DNA from: Canna indica
Lineage: Eukaryota > Streptophyta > Magnoliopsida > Zingiberales > Cannaceae
DNA length: 64,000 nt
Direction: 5' to 3'
NCBI GenBank assembly: GCA_034359265.1
Contig: CP136890.1
Span: forward strand, 43,746,501 to 43,810,500
The translations under genes were made by a program, and so were the position numbers. Position 1 is the first letter of the stretch. Each line of letters begins with the position of its first letter. Of this stretch, positions 22,903 through 33,010 are shown piece after piece. Under the pieces are notes generated by a model that searched no databases, was not told the DNA's origin, and saw only the letters and a program-made list of their open reading frames with translations.

Positions 22903-24535
22903 TGTTGGCTTTAGGTTTTCAACCTTAGTCTTAATCTCGGTTTTGATGATAACAAACATGAGACTAATGATTTCATTGAGAATATCTTTCAGATTCCATA
23001 TCAATTAGCGTTCGATGTCCTCGATCGGATAAATTAGAAAAAATCGAAAAATCGGAAGGACATTGATCGTCGCGCTCGGGTTCATCGCGGAAGTTTCTCG
23101 AAGATCGACGAGTGCACCAAAGTCGCATCGGACGGGTTTAAAGATCACATGAAAGCTCTCCATATTAATGCTTGTTGAAAGCCGAAATCTAGAAATGAAG
23201 CGCAAAAGATAAAAGGGCTGAAAATTCAATTCAGCCTAAGTTCGATCGACAAAGCTCTCCATATTAATGCTTGTTGAAAGCCGAAATCTAGAAATGAAGC
23301 GCAAAAGATAAAAGGGCTGAAAATTCAATTCAGCCTAAGTTCGATCGACAAGGCGGTCGACCGAATAGGGTAAGGAAAATGGCACTAGCCATTTTGGTCG
23401 ACCAGTTGGTCGACCGAACAGTGCAAAAAAGAGGCAGTAGCTAGTTCGGTCGATCGGGCGATTGACCGATCGAAGCCAAAAATGGGCAGTAGCTCTGTCG
23501 GTCGACCAACCGGTCGACCGACCAACGGATAGCCATAGACGCAGCTCCCGTCGGTCGACCGACTGGTTGATCGAATGCAGGATCGAGGGATTCACGTCTG
23601 GGCGGTCGACCCGTCGATTGACCGCACACAAAGAGAAAGCAGCGATCGAATGACCGGTCGATCCGTCGGTCGACCGGCCAATCGACCGGCGTTTGCAATG
23701 GATAGAAAACTATCCGTTGAGCTACCGTTTCTTTAGGAGGGTATAAATACACCCTCATATAACTCATTTAATCTTCTTCTCCCTCTCTTACAGTTTTGAT
23801 TGAGTATTCTAAAGGGAGATTTGAGCCTTCCAAAAGAAAAATTGCGTGCACTCTGTTTCTTTCTGCGGACGTCTTCTTCAAGCGCACAAGTTGGGCTCAA
23901 CTCGGGTTTTGATCAAGCTCTACCTCTTGACGAGTTGAAGGCGCCAAAGGCTTGCAAAGGAGCATTAATCTTTGGTTTAATCTTTTAGCTCATTTGATTG
24001 TATTTTAACTGTTTATTTGAACACATCTTTATTTGATTTGTGAGTTTGTAAGACCTAGGGTGTTAGGTCTTCTTGTGTGGAAGTGATTACCTGGTGTTAG
24101 GTGTAAAGCCACTTGTGTAAACTTAGTGTTTACTAGGATTAGTTTAGTTGTCCCTTAGGGTTAAGGTGGAAGAGTGCTCTCGATAAGAAGACGGAGACTT
24201 CCGGGTGTGGAAGTACCTTAGGTCGAGAGTGAGACTCTTTGAGTCAAAGTCCTCTGTGTAAGGGAAACGAAAATTAATCTAGTAGAACTAGTTTGAAAAT
24301 CCTAAGCGGGGTGCTTAGGTAGTGGAGTAGGCATTGAGGCCGAACCATTATAAATCCCATGTTTGCATTGATTTTTTGTGTGTATTTATTGCTTTACTAT
24401 TTATCGCTTCCGCATCTAATAATTCAATCGCAAATTGCCTAAACATATTTGATAAACGACTAAAATTGGAATTTAGGCTAATTGTTTTAGTAAATACACT
24501 ATTCATCCTCCTCTAGTGTTGCCATTTCGACTTCA
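22903..24535 (+). repeat. 3' LTR of element B
   Basis: It starts TGTTGGCTTTAGG and ends TTTCGACTTCA before the TSD CTATT. It is about 100 bp longer than the 5' LTR because of a tandem duplication at 23152-23349. The palindrome array covers about 23340-23692, with TATAAATA at 23742-23749 and the CCTAAGC hairpin at 24301-24319. Confidence 0.9.
23152..23349 (+). repeat. Perfect 99-bp tandem duplication in the 3' LTR of element B
   Basis: The unit starting AAAGCTCTCCATATTAATGC and ending TTCGATCGAC occurs at 23152-23250 and again, identical, at 23251-23349. The 5' LTR has one copy. It arose after, or during, insertion of this copy. Confidence 0.95.
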
Positions 24536-24899
24536 CTATTAACCCCGTCAATATGGACATAACGTCGTTTATTTTTTCGTGGACGGAGAGTTAATGGACT
24601 GTCGCAGATAGGACTAAATCTATGCTATGGGGCAAACATATAAGACCAAATCTGTTCTACGGGGCAAATATATATGACTGAAAATTTTGAAATAAAACTT
24701 ATAGGACCAAATATGTCAACGTGTATGAATGACGTTAGTCCACATTAATAGAGAGTTAACGGACCATCACAGATATGACCAAATCTGTACCACAGAGCAA
24801 ACTTATAGGATCGAAAATACCAAAATGAAACTTATAGGACCAAAGTTCAAAAAAGTGAAAACTTATAGGACCAAATTTGCACTTCTCCCATTGTAAATC

Positions 24900-27252
24900 T
24901 ATAAACAGATGGAGGTGACGAGTTTATTGCATTAGCTGATACACTAACAAGTCATGGTATCCAACATTTTATTTCGCCTCCTTACACCCCACAGAGAGTG
25001 AGCACTGCTGAAAGGCATCACAGACATATTTTAGAAACTGCAACTACTCTTTTACATCATGCCTTAGTCCCACTTAAATTCTGGACCTATGCGTGTAGCA
25101 CTACTACTTTTTTAATTAAGAGACTTCCTATATCAGTTCTACAAGGTGACTCTCCATTTCAAAAACTTTTTCAGCAAATACCCAATTATTCATCCCTTAA
25201 ATATTTTGGCTGCTTATGCTATCCCTGGCTTAAACCTTATTCTACCAATAAACTTGAACCCAAGTCAAGACCTTGTGTCTTTTTGGGTTATTCAATCAAG
25301 TATCATGCTTACCAATGCTTAGACTTATCTACCTCCAAACTTTTCACTTCAAGGCATGTAGTATTCCACGAAAATATTTTTCCATTCTATAACAACCAAC
25401 TACATTTATCCCGAGCAGTCACCAACTATGATACATGGTTCAATATCGTTCCTTCTTTAGAATAACCTCCACAACCAGTTGAAGACGTACCAATCAACCA
25501 TGATATAAATCCACCACCACCACCCCAATACTTCATTTCTGAACCATCTCATCATAGTTCTCCGCCAGTCCATCATAGCACATCAATCAATTATGTCTTG
25601 AGCAATGATCAACCAGAAAGAAATCCTCTAGTTCCAACTCAACAGCCAGCCCGGATGACTACGAGGTCACAAAATAACATATTTAAGCCTCGGCGACCAT
25701 TGGACTATACTCATTATCAGCTTCAGTAAATACACCAACAAGCGCTGAAGAGTGAAAATTGGAGACAGGTCATGTTAGAAGAAATTCAATCACTCGCAAG
25801 AAATAATACTTGGACTTTGGTTCCCTCACATCCTTCTCAAAATATAATCAGATGTAAATGGGTTTTTAAAATCAAACATCATCCAAATGGTGATATTGAG
25901 AGATACAAATGAAGGTTAGTGGCCAAAGGTTTTCACCAAAGGCCGGGGATTGACTTCAATCGGACCTTTAGTCCTTTAGTCAAGCCTACAACTATCCGGG
26001 TATTGTTGACAATTGCAACATTGAGTAAATGTTCCATTCAACAACTTGATGTCAACAATGTGTTTTTACATGGTCAGCTTGAAGATGACATTTATATGAT
26101 GCAACCTCCAGGACTTATGAGCAGAGAACATCCTTCTCATGTCTGTAAGCTGAATAAGGCTATCTATGGCCTTAAACAGTCCCCTAGAGCCTGGTTCAAC
26201 GAATTCAAAAGATACATATGTTCTAATGGTTTGAAGGAGTCAAAGTTTGATAGCTATTTGTTCATTATGCAAAATTCCGATTTCAAAGTTTTCTTACTAA
26301 TATATGTTGACGATATCATTTTAACAGAGAATTCAAAGCTTAAAATTCAGGAGGTATACCAGGCCTTGTCAAGGAAGTTTTCTCTCAAAGATATTCAACG
26401 ATATCCTATTTCTTAGGAATCGAAGTTATCACAACTCCAAATGGCCTCATACTATCTCAAAGAAAGTATATCTCAGATATACTTCATCGCTTTGATATGG
26501 CTGAAGCAAAAGGGGTCAAGACACCCTTGGTATCGAAGCAGCAACTCTAGCTAGATGATGGCACTCCATTCACAGATCCTCTCCAATATAGAAGTGCTGT
26601 TGGAGCACTCCAATATCTCAGTTTCACAAGGCCAGATCTATGTTTCGCTGTGAATCGCCTCTCACAGTTTATGCACTCCCCAAGACAATCTCACTAGCAA
26701 GCTTGTAAACGGGTATTAAGATATCTCAATGCCACTCAGACATTGGGCCTTTGTATTCAACCAACTCTTCCGCTGTTACTTAAAGTCTTCTCTGACTCAG
26801 ACAGGGGAGGCAATATCGATGATCGATGCTCCACCAGAGGCTATATAACATTCCTTGGGGGTACTCCTATTAGTTGGTCCTCACGAAAGCATAGGACCAT
26901 TGCCCGATCGTCAATTGAGGCAGAGTATCGTGCCCTAGCTAATGCTGCTATAGAAGCTAACTCGACACAAAATCTTCTTTGCGAGATTGGTGTTTGGCTT
27001 CCTTTCACTCCGAGCATTCATTGCGACAACCTGGGGGCAACCTTTCTATCAATTAATCGAGCCTTCAACAGCAGGATCAAGCAATTAGCTATCGACTACC
27101 ACTTTGTAAGGGAACAAGTTCGGAACAAATCGCTGTTGGTCGAATACATTTCCTCTAACAAACAACTTGCATATTTCTTGACCAAAGCTATGCAGTCTCG
27201 ACTGTTCTTGGAGCATAGGGCCAAGATAGGTCTATCTTGCGGGACCATATAA
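24900..27252 (+). pseudogene. Copia pol, C-terminal half (integrase, reverse transcriptase, RNase H)
   Basis: It resumes the integrase core cut at 16460. The second Asp (TDGGDEF) and the catalytic Glu (TAERHHRH) are encoded by 25025. The frame 24998-25465 covers the rest of integrase. Reverse transcriptase covers about 25780-26480, with [11 protein letters not shown] and the catalytic YVDDI near 26303. RNase H (26743-27252) has DSDRGG, SSIEAEYRAL and the closing region. A stop sits just after the insertion point, and stops and frame changes separate the domains. Confidence 0.85.
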
Positions 27253-27501
27253 AGGATAATTAAACTGCTTAATTATCCTTTAGTGATGTAAATGAAAGTT
27301 TCTGCATTCGTGCACAGTACCATGCACAACATCTTCTCTATAACTTTCTTCACATTTGTTTTCTCTCATCCATACACGTGTCTTTCATCTATTGCATTGT
27401 TACGCCTATATAAACTCATCCTTACATAAATAAAGATCATCTTCTTCCCTTCGCAATATGCTACTATTCTTCTCTACATAATAACTCTGATATCTTCTAT
27501 A
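27248..27501 (+). repeat. 3' LTR of the TA...TA Copia element
   Basis: Full-length 254-bp LTR, TATAAAGG to TTCTATA, overlapping the last bases of pol. It is followed by ACCAG, the imperfect partner of ACTAG at 14593-14597. Confidence 0.85.
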
Positions 27502-27659
27502 ACCAGCATCACCTAAGTTTATTCATAACTTAATTATACATTTCAAAATCATGTTCCTACCATCATCCTTAGAAGAGATAAACTGTGATTGCACTTGATT
27601 AATCAGAACTAATTCTAAGATTAAACTAAATTGATAATATATATTAATTGATTAAACTA
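27502..27659. other. Short AT-rich spacer, nothing recognised
   Basis: It lies between the Copia LTR and the first bases that match a Sirevirus LTR. It may be host DNA or decayed LTR. No open frame or repeat end is visible. Confidence 0.4.
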
Positions 27660-28266
27660 ATGCTCAATCAAGAACGTGAGGATCAAAGCTAGGGTTTACA
27701 AAGTGCCTCTCAATGAAAGCTTTAAGAGTGAATAAAGATGGCTCAATGAAGGTGAAGATCAATGAAGAGAAATGACTTTAATAGCCATCCCCACGGGCAC
27801 AAAAATGCTCGTTGGCGCCGCTTGGTCATTGGGCCGATCAAAGGCCGATCAACCGACCAAGCGACCGGCCCATCAACTGAAGCCCTCTGTGCTTTCTGGG
27901 CTCATTTCGATCGACTGGCCTATCGACCGGCCATAGAGTACCAATATTCTACATTGAGTTTCACCCAATTTCTTTCTTCGGGTCGAGTTTTAGATTACGG
28001 GCTAGGTTTTTTGGGCTGTTTGCATCATAAAGGAGGATTTTACAATTTATTCTAGACACCCTAAACCAAAACTCTATCTTCTCGATGAAATCCGAGCGCG
28101 TCGATCAACGTCCTTCTGATTTTCTGATTTCTCTGATATTTTCGATCGAGGACGTCGTGCGCTAACCGATATGGAACCTGAAAATAATTCTCCATAAAAT
28201 CATTAGTTCCATGTTTATTATCATCAAAACCGAGATTAAGACCAAGGTTGAAAACCTTATGCCAAC
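27660..28266 (-). repeat. Partial 3' LTR of element C
   Basis: The minus strand begins TGTTGGCATAAGG at 28266, next to the polypurine tract (TTCCCTTTTT on plus). It contains a palindrome zone with GATCGACTGGCC and GATCAACCGACC words (about 27825-27945) and TTCATTGAGCCATC phrases like element A. Similarity fades near 27660, so the R-U5 part is missing. Confidence 0.75.
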
Positions 28267-28559
28267 AATCTTCCCTTTTTAATGATGATAAATATTCATA
28301 AAAAAATATAGAGTAAATACCAAAAAAAAAATACGAAGTTTGGATCTCTTCTCATTTTTAACATAAACTTTTTCCGTTAGCAAAGAAATACACCAACTTT
28401 CATTCCGTTACCCCGTTTAGCATGCATCATCATTTTTGATGATTTTTGCTGACCCGTACCTTAATGGCGATGACGTGGCAAGTTATTTTGCCTATGTGGC
28501 CTGTATTACAATTTTTCCCTTGATCTATGTGGAGGAGCGAGGGGTAAACTTGTAATTTA

Positions 28560-28885
28560 TCATTCTCATCCCCTTCACTGCATAAGGCCATCTCATGCCA
28601 TGGCTTCTCGTCCTTTAGCGCCCACAGGAACGGCACCCGCGCAGCCTCCAGGAACTCGGTGATATTCTCCGACGGGGTCTCTTCCTCGACGTCGCTGCTG
28701 CCTCCGCCATGGTGGTGAGGGAGGAGGAAGAGGAGAAGGGCGACGTTGGAGATGGTGGTGGCCGCTGAGACACTACGTGCGCCGAGGTGGTGACAGGTGA
28801 CGATAAGGTAGTTGGCAAGGAGGTGGACTGCGGTGGCAAGTGCGGCGGCCACGGTGAGCGGTCATGTGACATGTTAAGCTAGAGC
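28560..28885 (-). pseudogene. Possible UDP-glycosyltransferase N-terminal fragment in Pack-MULE 2
   Basis: The minus-strand frame contains AAALATAVHLLANYL, SAATTISNVALLLF and SENITEFLEAARVPFLWALK. The spacing and the TTxSNxALL and ENxTEFLEAA phrases resemble the N-terminal half of plant flavonoid/anthocyanidin 3-O-glycosyltransferases, but the match is weak and made by eye. The reading frame runs out near the inverted repeat. It could be a fragment of a different GC-rich gene. Confidence 0.35.
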
Positions 28886-29064
28886 AGGGCGATGGGGAGA
28901 GAGGAATAGAGGAGGAAGAGGACGCAGCTGTGGAAGGTGAGGGCGAGGAGGTGGGGCTGGTGAGCGCTGAAGGCCTGCGAGCAGAGGGTCTCCAAAGAAG
29001 AGCAGGATGACACGGAGCGCGACGCCCTAGCAAGGACGCTCTCGTTGAGAGAGCGAATGGCGGG

Positions 29065-29528
29065 GTTGGCGGCAGTGAATCCCAGGCCGGAGGAGGCGCT
29101 GGTCACAATTACATTGCCTTTTCTCAGCATCTTCTTGTCGTTTGAGGCAGCTTGTTTGATCACCAGAGTTGTGACTGTTGCTTGTGCTCTCACTCCAAGA
29201 GAAGCATTTGGTCTCTGCAAGTCCAAGGATAGCAAAATGAAAAATATGCATGAATGCAGCTGCATATGAAATCTAATCCAGCTATGAAGAAGCTACCTTG
29301 GTGAACACTGAAGCACTAATGCCCGATTTCTTGTGGTCAGAGAAGGACAATCTAAAGAAAGCTGAGTCCTTCGCGCTGCCATTAGCCTTTCCCTGTAAAG
29401 GAAAATTATGTTTCACTTCCGATGCAATGCAGCTGAGGTTAATGCAAAGAAAAAGCAAAGTCAAGACTCACCTCTTTGTGAGCTTTGGAGAGGGCTGCTG
29501 AGGGAAGGAAAGAAGCATGAAGAGCCAC
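29065..29528 (-). pseudogene. POR: Protochlorophyllide oxidoreductase (POR) 5' fragment with two introns
   Basis: POR reduces protochlorophyllide to chlorophyllide with light and NADPH in plastids. Three exons are visible on the minus strand. 29528-29472 encodes ASFLPSAALSKAHKE; 29392-29297 encodes GKANGSAKDSAFFRLSF...; 29214 to about 29069 encodes the end of the transit peptide and LRKGNVIVTSASSGLGF. The last is the start of the Rossmann fold, with the family's TGASSGLG read as TSASSGLG. Both introns keep GT-AG borders. The expected start codon is GTG (29528-29526). After GLGF the similarity ends, so the catalytic Y-x3-K part is absent. It was captured as genomic DNA, not from RNA. Confidence 0.85.
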
Positions 29529-29990
29529 TGGGGAATTGGTGTCCTCTAAATGAAGGACTAATAATCTAATATAAAAGGGAGAGTGGATGATGTATAAAAA
29601 GAGTCGAAGTGAAACTTGTGGCTGGATAAGGCGATAGAAATCGAGCCAATGGAGATTGTGGACTGGGCGTGGGTTGCCAACGAGATCTCTTGGTTAAGAT
29701 ATCACTTTGAGATAGGAGCAAGCGAGGAGCGTTCGAGAGGCGAGAAGAGGGAACGATGGTGGGGGCAGTGGTGTTGTAGAGGGCAAGCAGTGTGGGTTCT
29801 GCGATGGCGAGCAAGAGGAGAAAGGGTGTGAAGTAAGGAGGAGGATGAAGGAGTTGTGGCTGAGGAGCAAACTAGCAAAGAGTATGCGGCGGCGCTGTCA
29901 CCGTCGATGAGCTTGGTGAGGAAGGAGGGGGGAGGGGAGGAAGTAGTGGAGGGAAGGCTTGCACGAGTAGAAAGCAGAGGAGCGGAAGAT
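29529..29990 (-). promoter_or_regulatory. Probable captured POR upstream region
   Basis: Continuing upstream of the POR start on the minus strand are CTTTTTATACATC (TATA-like), ATTGGCTCG (CCAAT-like), CCTTATCC (I-box-like, seen in light-regulated promoters) and GATATCTTAACC. These words are consistent with a light-regulated promoter carried along with the exons. Such short motifs also occur by chance. The part beyond about 29830 is GC-rich and unassigned. Confidence 0.4.
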
Positions 29991-30059
29991 GAAAAATAAT
30001 AATATAATTATTTGATAATAAAATGGTGTATCCTTTAGCTACAAAGAGACATGGAAAGA

Positions 30060-31020
30060 TGGGGACTGATTAAGAGAGGATAAGGGATATGAAAAAGAAT
30101 CAGGGGAAAAGTTAATAGCTTTAGTTGCAAATTCTTTATGGCAATTATGGAGAAATAGGAATATGATGAAATTTAAGGAAAAAACTTGGAGAATTAAGAC
30201 TATGTTCGGCTTGCATTTGAAGAGACAATGCAATATGGTGGAATGGTGGGAAAGAACTGGGAAAGGAGTGGATCTTCGATGCATAACAGGAATAGGTATC
30301 AGGAGGACCAGGAAGGTAATTGTAATGATGGTTGTAATGTTTTCTATTGTGATGCTAGCTGGAAGAATGGAAATAGTGCTGGGTTGGGATATCTGATTGC
30401 TAAGCAGGGTAAATGGGTAATGGCTGGCATGGCAAAAGGTGCAGCTGATGAGCCTATGCTTGCTGAGGCTATAGCAATCTGGTATGGCCTTGATAACGTG
30501 AGGAAAAAAGGATGGATGAATTTGATAGTAAGATCTGACTGTGAGCTGCTCATTAAAATGTTGAATGGTGAGAGTAGGCCTCATTGGAAGATATGCAATC
30601 TGATAAATAAAATTTCTAGAATGAAGGATGTAGGAGTTGTTTGTGGGTGGGAGTATATCAAGAGAGAAAAGAACAATGAAGCACACAACCAATCAAGACT
30701 AGGACCGACAGGTGACGAGTGTAGGGAGTGGAATTGTGGTGATGGTTCAATTTACCTTGTTGATAGTTTGTATATAAATCAGTTGAGAGCATTAGATGAG
30801 GTGAGTGCTTGTGGTGATAGACCAAGGGTATATCCTGTAAAGACTTTGACTGAAAGGAATAAAAAGATTGGATCTCAAGGGGGAAAATATTCTTATTCGT
30901 TTGGAGGCGAGGAATGCATGGCTGGTAGCCCGCTACATCCTTTTCCCTCCCAACTGAGTAGGGAGTGACCCTTTTACTTGAGTCTGTTTTTGGTTAATAA
31001 TAATAATAATAAAATTAGTT
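30060..31020 (+). pseudogene. LINE 3' end: RNase H domain relic
   Basis: The frame 30228-30968 encodes an RNase H-like domain of the kind found at the end of plant L1-type LINE ORF2. FYCDASWKNGNSAGLGYLI gives the first Asp, LAEAIAIWYGL the Glu, IVRSDCELLIKML the second Asp, and YIKREKNNEAH the closing motif. The preceding WQLWRNRNMMKFK is in another frame. After the stop, a short tail ends in repeated TAA units (about 30990-31015). This looks like a 5'-truncated LINE that landed inside Pack-MULE 2. AT-rich flanks hide any TSD. Confidence 0.75.
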
Positions 31021-31233
31021 AAAATAATAAAATAATAATTCAAGTAGGATAAAATTTGTCATGTCGTCACCGTTAAGGTCCAAGTCAACAAAAACCGTCA
31101 AAAATGACGGTGCGTGCTAAACGGGATAAAGAAATAAAAGTTGGTGTATTTTCTTGCTAACGAAAATAGTTTATGTTAAAAATGGAAAAATATCCAAAGT
31201 TCGTATTTTTTTTGGTATTTACTCAAAAATATA

Positions 31234-33010
31234 TTCATTAAAGCGCAACATATATTAATCATGGGATTTCTCCCCCTATCAACATGTATATTTATGAAAA
31301 TAAAGTCCCCCTATCTATAAGCATGATTTTCCTATATTTTCTTCTTTTTTTACCCATATTTTTCTTTCCCTTTTGACATCAATCACAAAGGACGAGAAAA
31401 GTCAAACTATAGTCAAAGTTGAGACTCTAAAACTATTTTTCATGAAACATGAAAATCTCAACCAAAGAGATGAAAAACAAATATTTAAAATGAGACTAAA
31501 TCAAACATGATAGCAAGGAGTGATAACTAAAATCCAAATTCAGAAATAATGTATAAACTCAAGTATCGATATTTTCAAGTATTGGTCAAAATATTAAAAA
31601 ACCATTTTAGAAATTATTTTTCTTGGGTAATAGTGAGAATGATACCAAAAATAGAGTTATGATATCATACTTGAAGTCTCATTTGAAAATTGGACAAAAA
31701 ACCAAAGTATCAAAAAGTTGAACATTTTTGGAAGAACAATACTTGAAAATTTGGAAATCCAATTTCAAAAACTCATATTAAATCATATTATTGTTAAATT
31801 TTTTTGAAAATTTTATACAAGAAACTAGATTTTCCAAAGAACACGCAGTTTCAAGAATCATCCAAAAATCAATTTTTTGCATTTTTCTAAAAATAACTAA
31901 AATCTAGTGGCATTTTTTGTAAATATTAGCTATTTTTCAAAAGTTCTCAATTTTCATTCAAACATTCCAAATATCAAGATATAATCATTTTAATCATGTT
32001 TATCAAGTTTGAAATTAAAGGAATGTCATTTGATCAAAATACGAACTTAGCACGGTTTCATTTGAAATAGTCATGAAAATATGAAAATGGCTAAATATCA
32101 AATTTTGCTATCTACTTATGTTTTTTCTAGCTTGGACACTTGGACATATAATGTAAGTGAATCTAAGTATATCAATCAAGTTTAGGCTTAAAAAGAGGTT
32201 TTCAAGTTACTTTGTTGGCTTAGGTCAAAGTACACTTCACGTTTACAAAAATTAAACTTTTTTAATCATCATAAAATCATATTATTGACGATTTTTTTTG
32301 AAACTTTAACGGGATAAAATAGATTTTTTAAGGAACCTACATGTTCAAGAATTAGTCAAAAATCAGTTTTTTATAAATTCATAAAATTCCTGAAAGTCCA
32401 AGGGTATTTTCGTAAATATTAGGTATTTCTTTTCAAAAGTAGTCAATTTTGATTTAAACTTTTCAGACATTGCCGAATGATTATTTAAGATACATGTGTC
32501 AAGTTTGAGCTCAAAATGAATTATCTAAGTTCATTTTTCATCCTATTTTGATTTCAATGAAAAACTCATTTTTCAAGATATCGCTCAAGTCATCAAAATT
32601 ATTTTTGAAAATGATTTTACTTAAAGAATAGTGGGAACGATATTATAAATGGAATCAAAATAGTATGCACAAAGTTTCATTTGATGTTTTCGATGAAAAA
32701 TTAAAATATCGAAAAAATGAGTATTTCAAGTAAGTGATACTTTGTGTTTCCGAAATCCAACTTCAAAATTCCACTATATATCAGATTCTTGATGATTTTT
32801 TTTGAAATTTTCACATAGCAAACTAGATTTTTTAATGAAAGTGTAGTTTCAAGAATCATCGCAAGATTAGTTTTTTATATTTTTCTAAAATTAACTGAAA
32901 ATGCTAAAATTTCAATGACATTTATGTAATTTTGAGTTATTTTTTAAAACGTGCTCAATTTTCATTCAAACTTTCACGAGACCACAAAATGGACATTTAA
33001 AGAGTGTATG
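31234..33010 (-). repeat. Non-coding repeat domain of element C, three long units
   Basis: It continues the gag-only Sirevirus in inverted orientation, beginning with the CCCCCT-containing polypurine tracts (31270-31340). A unit of about 500 bp, marked by TTTCAAGAATCAT-like words near 31847, 32338 and 32847, is present three times. Elements A and B have it once (A near 5380-5700). The Athila insertion cuts the domain at 33010. Confidence 0.7.

Larger units (their letters stand above)
16974..24535 (+). mobile_element. Gag-only Sirevirus (element B), complete with TSD
   Basis: Two LTRs (16974-18498, 22903-24535) with TGTTGG...CTTCA ends flank a primer site, a gag gene, about 3 kb of non-coding repeat domain and multiple polypurine tracts. 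The 5-bp TSD CTATT at 16969-16973 and 24536-24540 is perfect. It has no pol. It sits in the centre of the fold-back MULE, so it is the youngest layer of this nest. Confidence 0.9.
16461..24889. mobile_element. Fold-back MULE-type element, split by a Sirevirus
   Basis: The left end is GGGAGAAGTGCTGATTTGG; the right end in reverse complement is GGGAGAAGTGCAAATTTGG. A perfect 10-bp TSD, ATTGTAAATC, lies at 16451-16460 and 24890-24899. Without the Sirevirus the element would be about 860 bp, almost all of it inverted repeat (16461-16973 against 24541-24889). The arms contain many copies of TTTGGTCCTATA and GCCCCGTAG-like phrases. There is no coding capacity. TSD length and long arms favour Mutator-type transposition. 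Confidence 0.8.
14598..27501 (+). mobile_element. Ale/Retrofit-like Ty1/copia element with TA...TA LTR ends
   Basis: Short LTRs (14598-14721 and 27248-27501) start TATAAAGG and end TTCTATA. The flanks ACTAG and ACCAG are a 5-bp TSD with one mismatch. Gag, protease remnant, integrase, reverse transcriptase and RNase H follow in Copia order. The domain order, short LTR and gag start (KLIGAGNYLNWRTQHELLL) suit the Ale/Retrofit clade. The integrase region is split by a MULE at 16461-24889. Many stops and frameshifts make it inactive. Confidence 0.85.
28311..31224. mobile_element. Pack-MULE 2 carrying POR and other gene fragments
   Basis: Terminal inverted repeats of about 180 bp begin GAGTAAATACCAAAAAAAA at both ends and share CATTTTTAACATAAAC, GTTAGCAA and ATACACCAACTTT. 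A perfect 9-bp TSD AAAAATATA lies at 28302-28310 and 31225-31233. The interior is GC-rich and gene-like on the minus strand: a POR fragment with introns, its likely promoter and a possible glycosyltransferase piece. A LINE relic sits on the plus strand. No transposase is present. It sits in the non-coding domain of Sirevirus element C. Confidence 0.88.
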
